From Planctomycetota bacterium (GTDB lineage Bacteria; Planctomycetota; UBA1135; GCA-002686595), in the NCBI GenBank assembly GCA_002720975.1, contig PBIX01000086.1:1-64000 (forward strand): a stretch of 64,000 bases of DNA, given 5' to 3'. The number at the start of each line of letters is the position of its first letter. Within the stretch, counting starts at the first letter, position 1. Under the pieces are notes generated by a model. The model saw only the letters and a program-made list of their open reading frames with translations. It had not been told where the DNA came from and ran no database searches. This document shows positions 16,988-27,425 of this stretch, in pieces. The translations under genes and the position numbers were made by a program.

Positions 16988-18412
16988 ATGTCCGGCTCCA
17001 CTCCTCCTGCCACCTGGCCCCTGATCCTGGGCCCCACGGCCCGGGCGATCCCTCTGGAGCCCCTCCTCGCTGCCCTCCAGGGTGGCGGTCGGGTCCCCGG
17101 CAGCGGGGCGCAACTGTGCACCCTCGGTGATCTGGACGAGCTGCTGAAGACCGGCGAGGCAGACCCTCGACCAGGCCGCCTGCTTCTGGATGCCGATTGT
17201 ATTCCCCCATCGGATCTGGGCTTTGTCACGCGCTTTCTGTCCCGCCATTCCCGCTGGCAGCTGTGGCTGTTCGGCGAAGACGACCACTGCCGGGCAGCTC
17301 GCACGCTCCTCACCCTCCCCCAAACCCGCTGGTGTGGCTGGCCCTTGGACCTGGAGCAACTTCAACGTCTGCTCGTCGGCACTGGCGACGGTCCTCCATC
17401 CCAGGCTGGCGGCGTGCATCCAAAACCGAGAGCGGCCAACCGACCGGCGGTGACCCAACCGCAACCTTCTCCTGCCGGTGCGCAGACAAAACTGGAGGAA
17501 GACCTGGGCAAGATCGAGTCCATCCTTGCTGGAAACACGTTGGCCGACGACCCGGCCGTCGACCTCGAGAGCTCCATCGCGGACACGGAGCCGGCCGAGT
17601 TGACCTTGACCCACGAAGAGCTCGAGGCCTTCCAAGCTTCCATTGCGGCCAACTACCCCTCGGACCCGGCCACCTCCGAGCCCGAGAAGGTCGAGGCGCC
17701 GGAACCCGCCCCGCAAGCCTCCGGCTCCCTTCCGCCAAAGTGGTACCGATCCCAGGTAGCCGACCTGGCCGATATAGCCCAGCGTCTGGACCTGGCACTG
17801 AACGCCCTCCGGGAGCAACACCAAGAGAATGACGGTGGCGGGGAGACTTCCGCCGCTCTGGACGATCCGATTGAGCGCCTGGGACATGACGCCCTACGAC
17901 TGGTTCAGTTCTCTCGCACCCTGGGCTATCTGGCCGCCCCCCCCGCACAGGGCGATGACCTCATACGGCTGGACACCCTGCTTCAGGAGACCATGTCGGG
18001 GATGAGCGACTCCGGATCGGGGGGCGCGCGCTTCCTGTTCCGGGCCGAAGGCCCCTTGGAGATCCGCTCGGACAAGGGCCTCATGGTGTTGGTGCTTGAC
18101 GCCGTCCTGGCCCTGGCCAACGGCGCCGCCGGACCGGATGGTGAGGTGCGTGCCTCAGCCGTGAAGGTGGCCCGGGAAGAGGGTCCCCCCCAAGCCGAAT
18201 TGCACATCTCCTTCCCCACCGGCCCCCTGGCTGAGATCCCCCCGCCGGAGGTGCTTGAACCCTACGGCTTGCGCGGCAAGCTGCCGGGACTGGGCCCCAA
18301 TGCCCTGGCAGCGGCCTCACGCATCCTGGAAGGGCAGGGCGGCAGCCTGCTCTATGGAGAGGGCGACGAGCCGGGCCAGGCGCTGTTTGTTCTCCGCCTG
18401 CCCTGCGCCTAG
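16988..18412 (+). CDS. Histidine-kinase-like protein with degenerate ATPase domain
   Basis: A 474-residue protein. Residues 35-130 have the hydrophobic pattern of a receiver fold. Residues 140-250 are an acidic, Pro-rich linker. Residues 290-315 ([10 protein letters not shown], His300) look like a DHp helix. Residues 360-472 resemble a GHKL ATPase ending in LFVLRLP. The ATPase boxes are weak: NA of the N box is part of LALANGA without the usual Asn spacing, no DxGxG is present, and GLGL reads GLGP. It may be a pseudokinase. It lies 88 bases before a sigma-54 activator, the place of PrsK relative to PrsR in exosortase loci. TAGGA precedes the ATG by 8 bases. Confidence 0.6.
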   Translation: MSGSTPPATWPLILGPTARAIPLEPLLAALQGGGRVPGSGAQLCTLGDLDELLKTGEADPRPGRLLLDADCIPPSDLGFVTRFLSRHSRWQLWLFGEDDHCRAARTLLTLPQTRWCGWPLDLEQLQRLLVGTGDGPPSQAGGVHPKPRAANRPAVTQPQPSPAGAQTKLEEDLGKIESILAGNTLADDPAVDLESSIADTEPAELTLTHEELEAFQASIAANYPSDPATSEPEKVEAPEPAPQASGSLPPKWYRSQVADLADIAQRLDLALNALREQHQENDGGGETSAALDDPIERLGHDALRLVQFSRTLGYLAAPPAQGDDLIRLDTLLQETMSGMSDSGSGGARFLFRAEGPLEIRSDKGLMVLVLDAVLALANGAAGPDGEVRASAVKVAREEGPPQAELHISFPTGPLAEIPPPEVLEPYGLRGKLPGLGPNALAAASRILEGQGGSLLYGEGDEPGQALFVLRLPCA

Positions 18413-18500
18413 ACCCCTGACGAGCCCCGGGGTCCCGTATAGGGACAACCGCCCCTCCGTACCTTCAGAACGCACGCGCCGACTGTCGAAAGAATTGGAC

Positions 18501-19955
18501 ATGTCCAGCTCTCACGACTCCCGACCGTACCCCCTGCAACCCCGGCCGTACCCGGCGCGGCAGGTTGGCCATACACCCTATCCGGGTACCAAGGTCCTTG
18601 TTCTCGACGCCGACCCCCAGTGGGCGCGGGCCTCTGCCCGCCAGATCTCCGAGCTGGGATGCGGAACACTCGCCCCCACCTTGAATGATTGCCTGCGACA
18701 CCTGGACCAAGAGGTCTGGGATGTGATCGTGCTGGGCCCCTCTGCCCTGCCCGAAGAGGCCCTGACCCGGGTCGCATCTGAGTCGGACGCATTCATCCTC
18801 GCCTGCGACACAACTCAGGTGTGCCCCCAACGGGTCCATGCCTACCTGAGCACCAACCCGGACAGCACCAGCCTGCGGCACGCCCTCGGGCGAGCCTTCG
18901 AGAGCTCATCGCTGGCGCATGAGAACGCACGCCTAAAGCAGGCACTACACCAACGCCATGGGTTTGGAAGCATACAGACCAAGGACAAGGCAACGGCCGC
19001 AGCCCTGGAGGTTGCCCGCTCCGTAGCAAGCACACGCGCCAACGTTCTCCTCTCCGGGGAGAGCGGCACGGGCAAGACCCTCCTGGCGCGCATCCTGCAT
19101 GAACACTCCGACCGGGCCGCTGCACCCTTCGTCACCGTCAACTGCGGCTCCCTGCCCGACAACCTGCTGGAGAGTGAGCTATTTGGCCATCTCAAGGGGG
19201 CATTCAGTGGAGCCCATCAAGACCGCCAGGGTCGCATCGAAGCCGCCCATGGCGGCACCCTGTTCCTGGACGAGATCAACAGCGCCTCCCTGGACCTGCA
19301 GGTCAAGCTGCTACGGGTTCTACAGGAGCGGGTCCTGACCCCCGTCGGCGGGAACGCCGAGGTCGCGGTCGACATCAGATTGGTCACGGCAACCAACCAG
19401 GACCTGGAGGCGGAGATCCGCGCGGGGCGCTTCCGTGAGGACCTCTTCTACAGAATCCACGTGGTCAGCATCGAGCTGCCGCCCCTACGGAGACGCATGG
19501 GAGACCTGAAGGCCCTGTGCGACCTCTTCATCGAGCGATTCGCCCAGGATTACGGGAAATCCGTGCAGAGTGTCAGTGACGAATGCCTGGCTGTTCTTGC
19601 CGGTCACGACTGGCCCGGGAACATCCGACAACTCGAAAACGCCCTGGAGCGTGGGGTGCTGATGGCCCCCGGAATCGAACTCCTGCCAGAACACCTTGGA
19701 AACGAGATCCTCGAAGCCGTTGGATGGCAGTCAGGACAGCCCGCACCGGGGAGCCTCTCGGCTGGACTGGCCCAACTGGACCACCTGCCCTCCCTGAGGG
19801 AAGCCCTCGAAGACCCCGAAATGGCGATCATTACCCGAGCACTCGAACTCTGCAGCGGCAACCGCAAGCACGCTGCCGCCATGCTGGACATCAACCGCTC
19901 AACCCTCTTCAACAAGATGCGCAAGTACAGTCTGATGGACCTGCGCTTCCAGTAG
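18501..19955 (+). CDS. Sigma-54 activator with pseudo-receiver domain
   Basis: A 484-residue NtrC-type protein. The N-terminal 30-140 region folds like a receiver by pattern ([14 protein letters not shown]), but the phospho-acceptor strand reads WDVIVLGPS, with Gly/Pro where Asp is needed, so it should not be phosphorylated normally. The AAA+ domain is intact: Walker A GESGTGKT (186-193), sigma-54 loop GAFSGA (233-238, a common functional variant), Walker B LFLDEIN and the R-finger region. A Fis-type helix-turn-helix ends the protein ([17 protein letters not shown]). The ATG at 18501 begins the conserved protein; an upstream frame only extends into the preceding gene. Likely controls the surrounding glycan genes. 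Confidence 0.88.
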   Translation: MSSSHDSRPYPLQPRPYPARQVGHTPYPGTKVLVLDADPQWARASARQISELGCGTLAPTLNDCLRHLDQEVWDVIVLGPSALPEEALTRVASESDAFILACDTTQVCPQRVHAYLSTNPDSTSLRHALGRAFESSSLAHENARLKQALHQRHGFGSIQTKDKATAAALEVARSVASTRANVLLSGESGTGKTLLARILHEHSDRAAAPFVTVNCGSLPDNLLESELFGHLKGAFSGAHQDRQGRIEAAHGGTLFLDEINSASLDLQVKLLRVLQERVLTPVGGNAEVAVDIRLVTATNQDLEAEIRAGRFREDLFYRIHVVSIELPPLRRRMGDLKALCDLFIERFAQDYGKSVQSVSDECLAVLAGHDWPGNIRQLENALERGVLMAPGIELLPEHLGNEILEAVGWQSGQPAPGSLSAGLAQLDHLPSLREALEDPEMAIITRALELCSGNRKHAAAMLDINRSTLFNKMRKYSLMDLRFQ

Positions 19956-19973
19956 AACCCGCCCCCCTTTCCC

Positions 19974-22900
19974 ATGAAGTGGACGACGGCCACCCTAGCC
20001 CTATTCTCAGTGGGCACCTTGCTCTTGACCGGGAAGGTCCTGCTGCACCCCAACCGCGCCACCCCCTCCGAGATCCTGGATGGGGTTCAGGCCGCGCGCG
20101 AGAGGGGCATCACAGATACGGCGCTACTACTGCGAGATCTTGATCGCGCGGTCCGCGACAGTGCTTCGGATGCATCCGAGCCCGCCGACCCGGACCTGGC
20201 CGTTCAACTGCTCCGGTGCAGGGCAGAGCTACGCGCTCACCTGGGCGACTACAAGACTGCGATGGAGGACCTCGACACGGCCCTCGCCCTTGATACGGAA
20301 GCTGAAGCCGGCCTCTCGCATCTCAAGTTGGTGTATCAAGCAGAGGACGGGGATCGGAGCGGCGCCCTGCTCGCAGCGCTCACGCTGCGTGACCGCTTTC
20401 CCAAGTTCCTTCAGGCCCACACACTTGCCGGCACCCTGGCGAGTGAGGAGGCCGCAGCGGCACTGCAGCAGGCTATCGCCAAGACAGACGAGACCCTCCT
20501 CCGCGAGGACTCCGTGAGCGCACGTCCCCTGTTGGCGACCATCGCGGCCAGGGTGACGGGCGCCGACCCCGAGCGAGCCAGGCAGGCCACCCCTCTGAGG
20601 GGGCTCTTCCTGCCCAAGCACCGGATGGAGTTGCAGCAGGTCCTTGTGCTACTCGATGAAGCCAGCCGCCTGAACAGCCAGGCACGCCGCAATCTTGCCC
20701 GTGGCGTCGCGGATGAGGGTGATTCCGCAGCAAGGGTGCTCCTCCTTGAACTCTACATGGCTGCGGGACAGAACCAGCTCGCCGCCGACCTCGGCAGTAC
20801 CCTGCTGCTCCAGCCCTCAGCCAGCCACTCGGAACCCATCTTCCGTTTGACCTTCCAGAGCCTCTTGAGAATCGGCCAGAGCGCCCGAGCATTGCGCTTG
20901 GTACAGAATCTGGACTGGGCCAAGGTGCGCCCCGGGTCGGAGCTGTGCCTGGAGGTTGCGGACTTTCTGTTTGAGCATCACGCGTGGGGTCAGCTGAGCC
21001 AGGTCTCCGCCCGTCTCACGGCACTCCAGGACCGCACGACCGTAAGCGCAGCTCGGTTCTATGACGGTTTCGCCTACTCGGCCCAGGAGAAATGGCCTCA
21101 GGCTGCCAAGGCCCTGATTGAGTTCAAGCGGTTAAAGCAGAACACAGGCCCGGTCCCCTACGCTCGGCCGCGCGCCGATCTGCAACTCGCGCACATCTAT
21201 AGGCGGCTCGCTGAATCCGCAGAGGACACCAGCCCGGCAACGAACCCGGTCCAGATTGCCAAGTGGCACCAATTGGAATTCGAACACCTGGGTGCCGCGC
21301 TCGGCACGTCGGTGCTGGCCGCACACCCGGGATGGTTGGAGGAGATCGACGCAGAGGATTTCATCAGATTCAAGGACGCGGGACTCGAGATCGCCCAAAG
21401 AAAAAAGGAAGAGAACGACGACGAGTACGTGGGCTACCGCAAACCCGAGGAGTACTTCACCCACGCCTTGTCCCTCAACCCCAAGAAGACCCAGGAGTGG
21501 AAGGAGGAGTGGGGCCAGATCGGCGCCGCATCCCTGAAGGCTACCGGGCACAGGCTGCCCAAACTCATGGCCTCCATGCAAACCCAGGGCCGCTCCATGC
21601 CCAACGTCGATGTCGGGCCCTGGGCTCTCCTGCAGCTCGCCGAAGATCACCTACAGAGGGGGAACCCGACTGCGGCCATGACCGTAGCCCGTGAGCTTCT
21701 CGAGACATACCCACACCTTCTACCTGCACTGGACGTCCTCATACGCAGCCAGTTGGTGCGCGGATCCAGAGAGGAAGTACTGGACGAGATCCTTCTGCGC
21801 ATCCAACTCGTGGGTGGGGACTCCACCTCGTCAGGGTTCCTCGATCGTGTTGGCGCGCAAGAGCTTCCCCCGGATCAACGTAAACGCCTCATACTCCAAG
21901 ACCCTTCCAACCGGGGTCGAATCGAGGTTGCGCAACATCTCCTGGAGGCGGAACAGCCGGCCCGGGCCCTGGTCGCTCTCACCCCCCAGCTTCTACCCGA
22001 TGCCAAGGAAGGGGAAGAGCCCACATGGGAGACCCTCTCCCCCACCCTGCAGCTCCTCCGCGCACGGGCACTTGGAGATCTGGGCCGCTATGAGGAGGCC
22101 TCCACCATCTGGACAACGCTGCTGGACAACCCGGTACTGGGGCCCGAAGCACTGGTCTTCCTGGTTGAAGCTCAGCTCGGTTCCGGCCAGGGCGATGCGC
22201 TCGAGCCCATGGTGACCCTGCTGCTGGATGCCTTGGCACGACTCACTCCCGGCGGCCGCATCGCCGCCCTCCGGGTGGCCGATCACTTGTTGGCAGGTGG
22301 CCAACCGGCTCTGGCCGAACGCCTGCTGAACGGCATGGACGCGGTACCAGACCTGCGCGGCGGCGACATCCTTGAGCGCCTGGCCCTCGGTGCCGCCCAA
22401 CGGGGAGACACCCAGGCCCTCGAGTTGATCCTTGAACGTGCTGAGGCGTTCTTGTCCAACGGCGGCGCAGAGACGATCCGAATCCTCTACGCCATCGAGA
22501 ATCGCCTCTGGCCCCAACTACCCTCCCTGGTGGCCGCCCTGCGGGCCAGCGACTTCCAGCCCAACCCACTCTCGCACACCATTCTATGCCTGCTCGAAGA
22601 GCGCCTTGAAACTGGGTGGGAACAAGCGCGATCGGGTGCAGATGCGCACCCGCAATCCGGCCTCTGGGCCATTGTTCAAGGTGCCGCCCAGTCCCTGATG
22701 GACGCCCCGATCTCCCTCTCCGGCTCCATGGGCAAGACCGGCGAGGCCGACATGGCCGTGTTCCTGCGCGGAACCGAAGGAGCGAGGCAGGATCCCCGTG
22801 CTGCTCTGGGACTGCTCCTGGCCATCGAACGTCAAGGCTGGGCCACGTGGGCCCTTCCGCGCCTCTTGGAGATGGGACAGAAGGGCGGTGGTGTCCTCTG

Positions 22901-24215
22901 GCCCACCTACCTGGGCGGTCGCGCCCACGACTCCCTCGGCCAGCTGGAGCAATCTCAGAACCTCTATACGCTTCTCACAGAGAGCTATCCGGGGTTCATC
23001 CCGGGATGGATCGGCCTCGAGGATCAGCAACTGGCTATTACCGGCTCCCCCATCTCCGATGAAGTCATGGCTGTCCGCGCGAGGCGCTCGCGCATCCCTG
23101 GAAGGAAAGGGGGCGGCGACAGCCTGGAGGAGGCCCTGAACGAAGCCGGTCGCCTGCACCTGGCCGGCAAGAACAAACAGGCCATCAAGGGTCTCACAGA
23201 AGCCCTGGTCCCGGGCGGCGAGAACCAGGGCGATGCGCGCACCTTCCTGGCCCGCCTCCTCCACAGCCAGGGCTCGTACTCTCAGGCGGCAGTCGAATAC
23301 GCTCTTGCTCTGGTCTCCGTGCCTTCCAATCCGGGCCATCCCCTCCTGAAGGAGTACCTGAATACTCTCCAACGGGCTTCCGACGAGAACCTGCCCGACG
23401 AGGCGCGCATCGACCTCGCGAGTCTCGAAGTCCTGCTCAATGCGCAGGCCCTGCACTTCCCGAGCGACCCCCTCGTGCCCTATGAGCAGGCGCGACTTGG
23501 GCTCCGACTTGAGAACCGCAACCCCGCTCTGGCATCCGATCTGGTGAGCACACTCTTCACGCAGTTTCGCAAGGCGACACGCCAGACCCCGCTCAATGAC
23601 CTACGTGCTGGATCCGCAGGTGATTGGGCCCGGCTCCTGACGCGGGTCCGTCCTGACCTGGCCCTGGAGTTCATCACAGCCGACCTGGAGGTCCACCCCG
23701 GTGACATCGACCTCTGGCACAACTATGCCGACCTGCTCGCTGTTCGTGGAGAGTTCGCCGAGGAGCGCGCCTTGCGTGAAGCCCTCGTGCGCATGTGCCC
23801 GGAAGCGGGCGCCCTGCAGGACCTTGCATGGATCCTGCTACGCATGGGGTCGCCCCTCCGACTGGTGAACTCCTACCTCTTGAAGGCGCAGCAGGCTGGA
23901 GGGTCTTCATCACAATCAGCACTTAACGATCGTGCCAACTTCATACGCAACCTCGCCAACATCAACCGTGCCGACGGGCGTGGCGTAGACCGCGGGGCTC
24001 TGCGCAACCTGCAGAAATTGTGGGCCAGGCGTGAGAAGCTCAGAACCGTGGATCTACCCATTCTTGGGAAGCAGTACGCCCTGGGCCTGCTCAGGCATGG
24101 AGAACAAGACGACCTCGCCGCGCTCCCACAGGTCTTGACGGAATTGCGCTCCCTTCCCCAGTGCGATCCGTACACGCGAGAGTTGGCGGTCGCCCTCGAA
24201 GGGCTGAGCCGGTGA
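19974..24215 (+). CDS. Very large TPR-repeat envelope protein
   Basis: A 1413-residue protein with one N-terminal hydrophobic anchor (about residues 5-26) and otherwise alpha-helical, Ala/Leu-rich repeats of the TPR type through most of its length (for example LRAHLGDYKTAMEDLDTALALD near residue 90, and GSYSQAAVEYALAL near 1105). There is no Cys lipobox and no catalytic motif. It follows the sigma-54 activator by 18 bases. Exosortase loci often carry a large TPR protein (PrsT) next to PrsK/PrsR; position suggests a similar role in assembly or secretion of polymer, but this protein is much longer. The leader is C-rich (CCGCCCCCCTTTCCC). Confidence 0.8.
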   Translation: MKWTTATLALFSVGTLLLTGKVLLHPNRATPSEILDGVQAARERGITDTALLLRDLDRAVRDSASDASEPADPDLAVQLLRCRAELRAHLGDYKTAMEDLDTALALDTEAEAGLSHLKLVYQAEDGDRSGALLAALTLRDRFPKFLQAHTLAGTLASEEAAAALQQAIAKTDETLLREDSVSARPLLATIAARVTGADPERARQATPLRGLFLPKHRMELQQVLVLLDEASRLNSQARRNLARGVADEGDSAARVLLLELYMAAGQNQLAADLGSTLLLQPSASHSEPIFRLTFQSLLRIGQSARALRLVQNLDWAKVRPGSELCLEVADFLFEHHAWGQLSQVSARLTALQDRTTVSAARFYDGFAYSAQEKWPQAAKALIEFKRLKQNTGPVPYARPRADLQLAHIYRRLAESAEDTSPATNPVQIAKWHQLEFEHLGAALGTSVLAAHPGWLEEIDAEDFIRFKDAGLEIAQRKKEENDDEYVGYRKPEEYFTHALSLNPKKTQEWKEEWGQIGAASLKATGHRLPKLMASMQTQGRSMPNVDVGPWALLQLAEDHLQRGNPTAAMTVARELLETYPHLLPALDVLIRSQLVRGSREEVLDEILLRIQLVGGDSTSSGFLDRVGAQELPPDQRKRLILQDPSNRGRIEVAQHLLEAEQPARALVALTPQLLPDAKEGEEPTWETLSPTLQLLRARALGDLGRYEEASTIWTTLLDNPVLGPEALVFLVEAQLGSGQGDALEPMVTLLLDALARLTPGGRIAALRVADHLLAGGQPALAERLLNGMDAVPDLRGGDILERLALGAAQRGDTQALELILERAEAFLSNGGAETIRILYAIENRLWPQLPSLVAALRASDFQPNPLSHTILCLLEERLETGWEQARSGADAHPQSGLWAIVQGAAQSLMDAPISLSGSMGKTGEADMAVFLRGTEGARQDPRAALGLLLAIERQGWATWALPRLLEMGQKGGGVLWPTYLGGRAHDSLGQLEQSQNLYTLLTESYPGFIPGWIGLEDQQLAITGSPISDEVMAVRARRSRIPGRKGGGDSLEEALNEAGRLHLAGKNKQAIKGLTEALVPGGENQGDARTFLARLLHSQGSYSQAAVEYALALVSVPSNPGHPLLKEYLNTLQRASDENLPDEARIDLASLEVLLNAQALHFPSDPLVPYEQARLGLRLENRNPALASDLVSTLFTQFRKATRQTPLNDLRAGSAGDWARLLTRVRPDLALEFITADLEVHPGDIDLWHNYADLLAVRGEFAEERALREALVRMCPEAGALQDLAWILLRMGSPLRLVNSYLLKAQQAGGSSSQSALNDRANFIRNLANINRADGRGVDRGALRNLQKLWARREKLRTVDLPILGKQYALGLLRHGEQDDLAALPQVLTELRSLPQCDPYTRELAVALEGLSR

Positions 24216-24275
24216 ACGGCCCCAGGCGCAAAGCGTAGCAGCGTACTCTGGTTAGCCTATCGCGCCCCACTGCGC

Positions 24276-25103
24276 CTACACCCCCAACACCTCGCGCATC
24301 GTTCCAAAGCGGAAGGTTGCGAGCAACTTCTCCAGGCGAGGTTGGCTCCTGTCGAGGTTCAGGTAGTGCCGCCAGGCCTTCATGAGAGGAGCCGGTACCC
24401 GTGGTTGCTCGGGATCGAATTCCCAGGGGTGCAGATACAGTGCACCGGGCCTCCCCAGCCGTGCCAGCGCTGCGCGATGCAGCCTCCCGGGTAGCAGACG
24501 GAAGTACCCCCCGCCCCCAACGGGCCAGTTCCGTCCGAAGCATCGGAAGGTCGCCACCGGAAACTCCGTCACCGGACCAGCTGGGGTCTCCACAACCGAA
24601 ATGCCGGGCTCAAAGTTTGGCATGCCATACACCGGGTGGCGAACAGGGTGGATACTCGAGTCATAGAGGTACCCACGTGCGGCCAGAGCCTCCATGGCCC
24701 AGAACGTCTCATCGGTAAGGGTAAATGTGGAGGCGCGGAATCCGACGGGACGTGGGGCACCGGCCGCCATGATCGCCTCCTCCGCTCGAGCCAGGTGGTC
24801 CTCGATTCCGTCCCGCCCCACCTCCCACAGGAAGCGATGGTCGTAGCCGTGACTGGCCACCTCATGGCCCAACTCATGACAGCGGCGCACCAGGTCCGGG
24901 CGACGCTCGGCCACCCAGCCGAGGAAGAAGAAGGTCGCCCGGGCATCGTGGCGCTTGAGGGTCTCCAGGATGCGATCCATGCCCACGTCAAGGCGGCTGG
25001 ATACGCCCTCCCAGGTCTCCATGGGGAATCGTTCCCGCAGGTTTGCCACGTGAAAGTACTCCTCCACGTCGAAGGACAGGGCGTGCTGCGGCTTGAGGCT
25101 CAA
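24276..25103 (-). CDS. Polysaccharide deacetylase, exosortase-associated type
   Basis: A 275-residue NodB-fold deacetylase that would remove acetyl groups from an N-acetyl-sugar polymer. Motifs match the XrtA/PEP-CTERM-associated subfamily with DUF3473: FDVEEYFHV at the N-terminus, ATFFFLGWVAER, GHEVASHGYDH (metal His pair), GFRAS, YDSSIHP, GGGYFRLLP and LHPWEFDPEQPR. The start is the TTG at 25103, which overlaps the TGA of the upstream GT4 gene (TTGA), giving residue 1 just before the conserved core. It is the last gene of the right arm and converges on the TPR gene 60 bases away. Confidence 0.9.
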   Translation of the reverse strand: MSLKPQHALSFDVEEYFHVANLRERFPMETWEGVSSRLDVGMDRILETLKRHDARATFFFLGWVAERRPDLVRRCHELGHEVASHGYDHRFLWEVGRDGIEDHLARAEEAIMAAGAPRPVGFRASTFTLTDETFWAMEALAARGYLYDSSIHPVRHPVYGMPNFEPGISVVETPAGPVTEFPVATFRCFGRNWPVGGGGYFRLLPGRLHRAALARLGRPGALYLHPWEFDPEQPRVPAPLMKAWRHYLNLDRSQPRLEKLLATFRFGTMREVLGV

Positions 25104-26260
25104 GAGAGGCCCTCCACAGCAGCGAGGACACGCCGCGCATTGCCACGCCAGGTCAGGTCGCGCGCCACGAGAGTCTCCCGTGCGCGCTCCCCCATCCGGG
25201 CGCGCAGGTCCGCGTCGCTCACCAATGCAGCGAGAGCCGCGCACAGGCCGTCTACGTCCCCAGGGCTGAACAGGAGCGCCTCCTCGCCAGGGGTGAGGAC
25301 CTCCCGCAAGTTGGGCTGATCCGGCGCCACGCTGGGCAGGCCAGCGGCCATGTACTCGTGCAGCTTCAAAGGGGATGCATAGGGGTTGATGGCAGGCACC
25401 AGGCCCACATCAAAGGCGGGCAGAAGCGCGGGAATCTCAGAGTGGGCACGCGGACCCACAAAGTGCACGCGCTCCGCAACACCTCGCGCTTGCGCCTGCC
25501 GGCGTAGCTCCTCCTCGGCCGGACCTTCACCGATCAACACAAGGTGTGCGTCCACCAACTCCCTGGCCCCCAGGCGATCCACCACCAGGTCCAGCCGATG
25601 CCAGGGCCGGTAGTATCCCACGAACCCCAGCACAGGGCCCGTCACGGCCTCAATCCCAAGCGCCTTCCGAGCACCGGCAGGGTCGGGGTCTGCGTAGGAC
25701 TCGGGGTGCACCCCGTTGGGTGTCACAAACAGCCGCTCTTCAGCGACCCCCATCTCCTTCAACATATCAGCCAGCACATGGGTGACCACGCACACCCTGT
25801 CCGCCTCCTGGAACGTCCAACGCTCGGTTCGGTTCGCCAAGCGTGGAAAGGAGAGTCCCCGGGTCTTTGAGAGCTCCAGCACCATGGGTGAGTTCACCTC
25901 CAACACCATGGGCACGCCCAACCTCCTCGAGGCGGAAACACCCGAGGTGTTCCCAAAGGCATAGCGTTCGTACAACAACTGCGCCTTGAACTCCTCCCCC
26001 GCTCTGATCAGGCGACGCCGGGCAGGAACCGAGTAGGCGTACTCAGCCAATTCGCGTGCAAAGCGTGGCAGGCGGCCCAAGGCAGACCAGGCACCCGATC
26101 CTCCCGAGTCCGGTTTCGGTTGCGGCGCGGACCCCGTTCGCCGAACCAGAGCCTCCTCGTGAACCTCGTGACCCTCGGCCCTGAAGGCCTCGATAAGAGA
26201 CCTGATGTGAACGGCCTGACCGTCCTCGGCTTGGGTTCTATGGTGGTACAGGATCCTCAA
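25100..26260 (-). CDS. GT4 family glycosyltransferase
   Basis: A 386-residue retaining GT-B glycosyltransferase. N-terminal MRILYHHRTQAEDGQAVHIRS region binds the acceptor; the C-terminal donor domain has GFVGYYRPWHRLD, IGEGPAEEELR, FVGPRAHSEIPALLPAFDVGLVP and SPLKLHEYMAAGLPSVA, the EX7E-type region. The start is a TTG at 26260, one base after the end of the previous GT4 gene, with no other plausible Met at the family N-terminus. Sugar and acceptor unknown; context says exopolysaccharide or glycan assembly. Confidence 0.87.
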   Translation of the reverse strand: MRILYHHRTQAEDGQAVHIRSLIEAFRAEGHEVHEEALVRRTGSAPQPKPDSGGSGAWSALGRLPRFARELAEYAYSVPARRRLIRAGEEFKAQLLYERYAFGNTSGVSASRRLGVPMVLEVNSPMVLELSKTRGLSFPRLANRTERWTFQEADRVCVVTHVLADMLKEMGVAEERLFVTPNGVHPESYADPDPAGARKALGIEAVTGPVLGFVGYYRPWHRLDLVVDRLGARELVDAHLVLIGEGPAEEELRRQAQARGVAERVHFVGPRAHSEIPALLPAFDVGLVPAINPYASPLKLHEYMAAGLPSVAPDQPNLREVLTPGEEALLFSPGDVDGLCAALAALVSDADLRARMGERARETLVARDLTWRGNARRVLAAVEGLS

Positions 26261-26261
26261 A

Positions 26262-27425
26262 CTACCCCCTCGCCAGGCTGTTCAACACAGCCTCCAAGGT
26301 ATCGGTCGAGCACTCCCAAGTCAGTCCCTCAACCAGCGTTCGTAGGGAATCCCCTGCAGGGGGGGTTGCCAGTAGCTCGCCGAGCCGGCGGCCCAACGCC
26401 TCGGGGTCACGGCTATCAAGCAGCATGTGCGAGTCCCCCAACACCTCTGCGGTACCACCAGCTGCCGTGGCCAGCACAGGGCGCCCACAGGCCAGGGCCT
26501 CGAGCACAACGTTTGGCCGGCCCTCGCGGGTGGAGGTCAGCAGCAGCAGGTCTGCAGCGCCGTAGTACAACGCCAACAGCTCGGGAGCGACTTCTCCAAC
26601 GCAGCGGACACGCCCCTCCAAACCCCGCGCACGGATCGCCTCGCGCACCGAGCCCTCCAGGGGCCCTGAGCCCACAAAGATCAATTGAGCGCCTGCCGGA
26701 GCCCCAGAGGCAAAGACCTCCAACGCCAGCAAGGGATCCTTGCGCCCGATCAGGTGCCCGACGACGAGGACCAGGGGGCCCTCCCCGCCCATCCCCAGTT
26801 GCTCGCGGCACTCGCTTCGCTTGCGCGGAAAGAACCGTGTGTGGTCTACGCCGTTGGGGATCAGAACTCCATGGTGCGAAGCACCAGCACTCTGACCAAG
26901 GTGGTCCATCACGCTCACGAGGTCCTGGCTCACAGCCGACCAACCAGAGGCAACCGCCAGGTACTTGCTCAACACGCTGCCCAGGTTGGCCTCTCCCGAC
27001 ACTTCGAGAACGTCACTGCCTCGCCCGTTGATGAGACACGGCAAACCCTCAGCGTGGCACAGGGGCGCGAGAGCGGCGGCGGGCCAGGCGTAGTCACACA
27101 CCACGACGTCCGGGCCGTCCATCTGCCTCCACGCGGCCCGCGCAAAACGGCGGGCATTCTGAATCGGGCGGCCAGGGAGGTGTAGGTAACGTGGACGGTG
27201 CACGGCCAGTGTCCCACGGGTCTCGCGCGCGGGCATCGCGCGAATTGCACCCCACTCCCCACCCACCAGCGGGGGCGCGTAGGGCTGTGGATGGACCACC
27301 TGGACGCTGTGACCGCGTGCTGCCAGTGCCTGCCAGCGGCGCTCGGCAAAGATCCCCCTGTGTGGCAGACCAGGGCTTGGGAATAGAGATGTAGCGACAC
27401 ATAACCGCAACGGGGCCGTGCTCAT
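26262..27425 (-). CDS. GT4 family glycosyltransferase
   Basis: A 387-residue GT-B glycosyltransferase with LRLCVATSLFPSPGLPHRGIF at the N-terminus, LINGRGSDV, PNGVDHTRFFP, VVGHLIGRKDP, FVGSGPLEG and STREGRPNVVLEALACGRPVLAT (nucleotide-sugar EX7E block). The ATG at 27425 overlaps the asparagine-synthase stop (ATGA), so it is translationally coupled. It resembles the glycosyltransferases found beside exosortase-associated O-ligases; the transferred sugar is not known. Confidence 0.88.
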   Translation of the reverse strand: MSTAPLRLCVATSLFPSPGLPHRGIFAERRWQALAARGHSVQVVHPQPYAPPLVGGEWGAIRAMPARETRGTLAVHRPRYLHLPGRPIQNARRFARAAWRQMDGPDVVVCDYAWPAAALAPLCHAEGLPCLINGRGSDVLEVSGEANLGSVLSKYLAVASGWSAVSQDLVSVMDHLGQSAGASHHGVLIPNGVDHTRFFPRKRSECREQLGMGGEGPLVLVVGHLIGRKDPLLALEVFASGAPAGAQLIFVGSGPLEGSVREAIRARGLEGRVRCVGEVAPELLALYYGAADLLLLTSTREGRPNVVLEALACGRPVLATAAGGTAEVLGDSHMLLDSRDPEALGRRLGELLATPPAGDSLRTLVEGLTWECSTDTLEAVLNSLARG

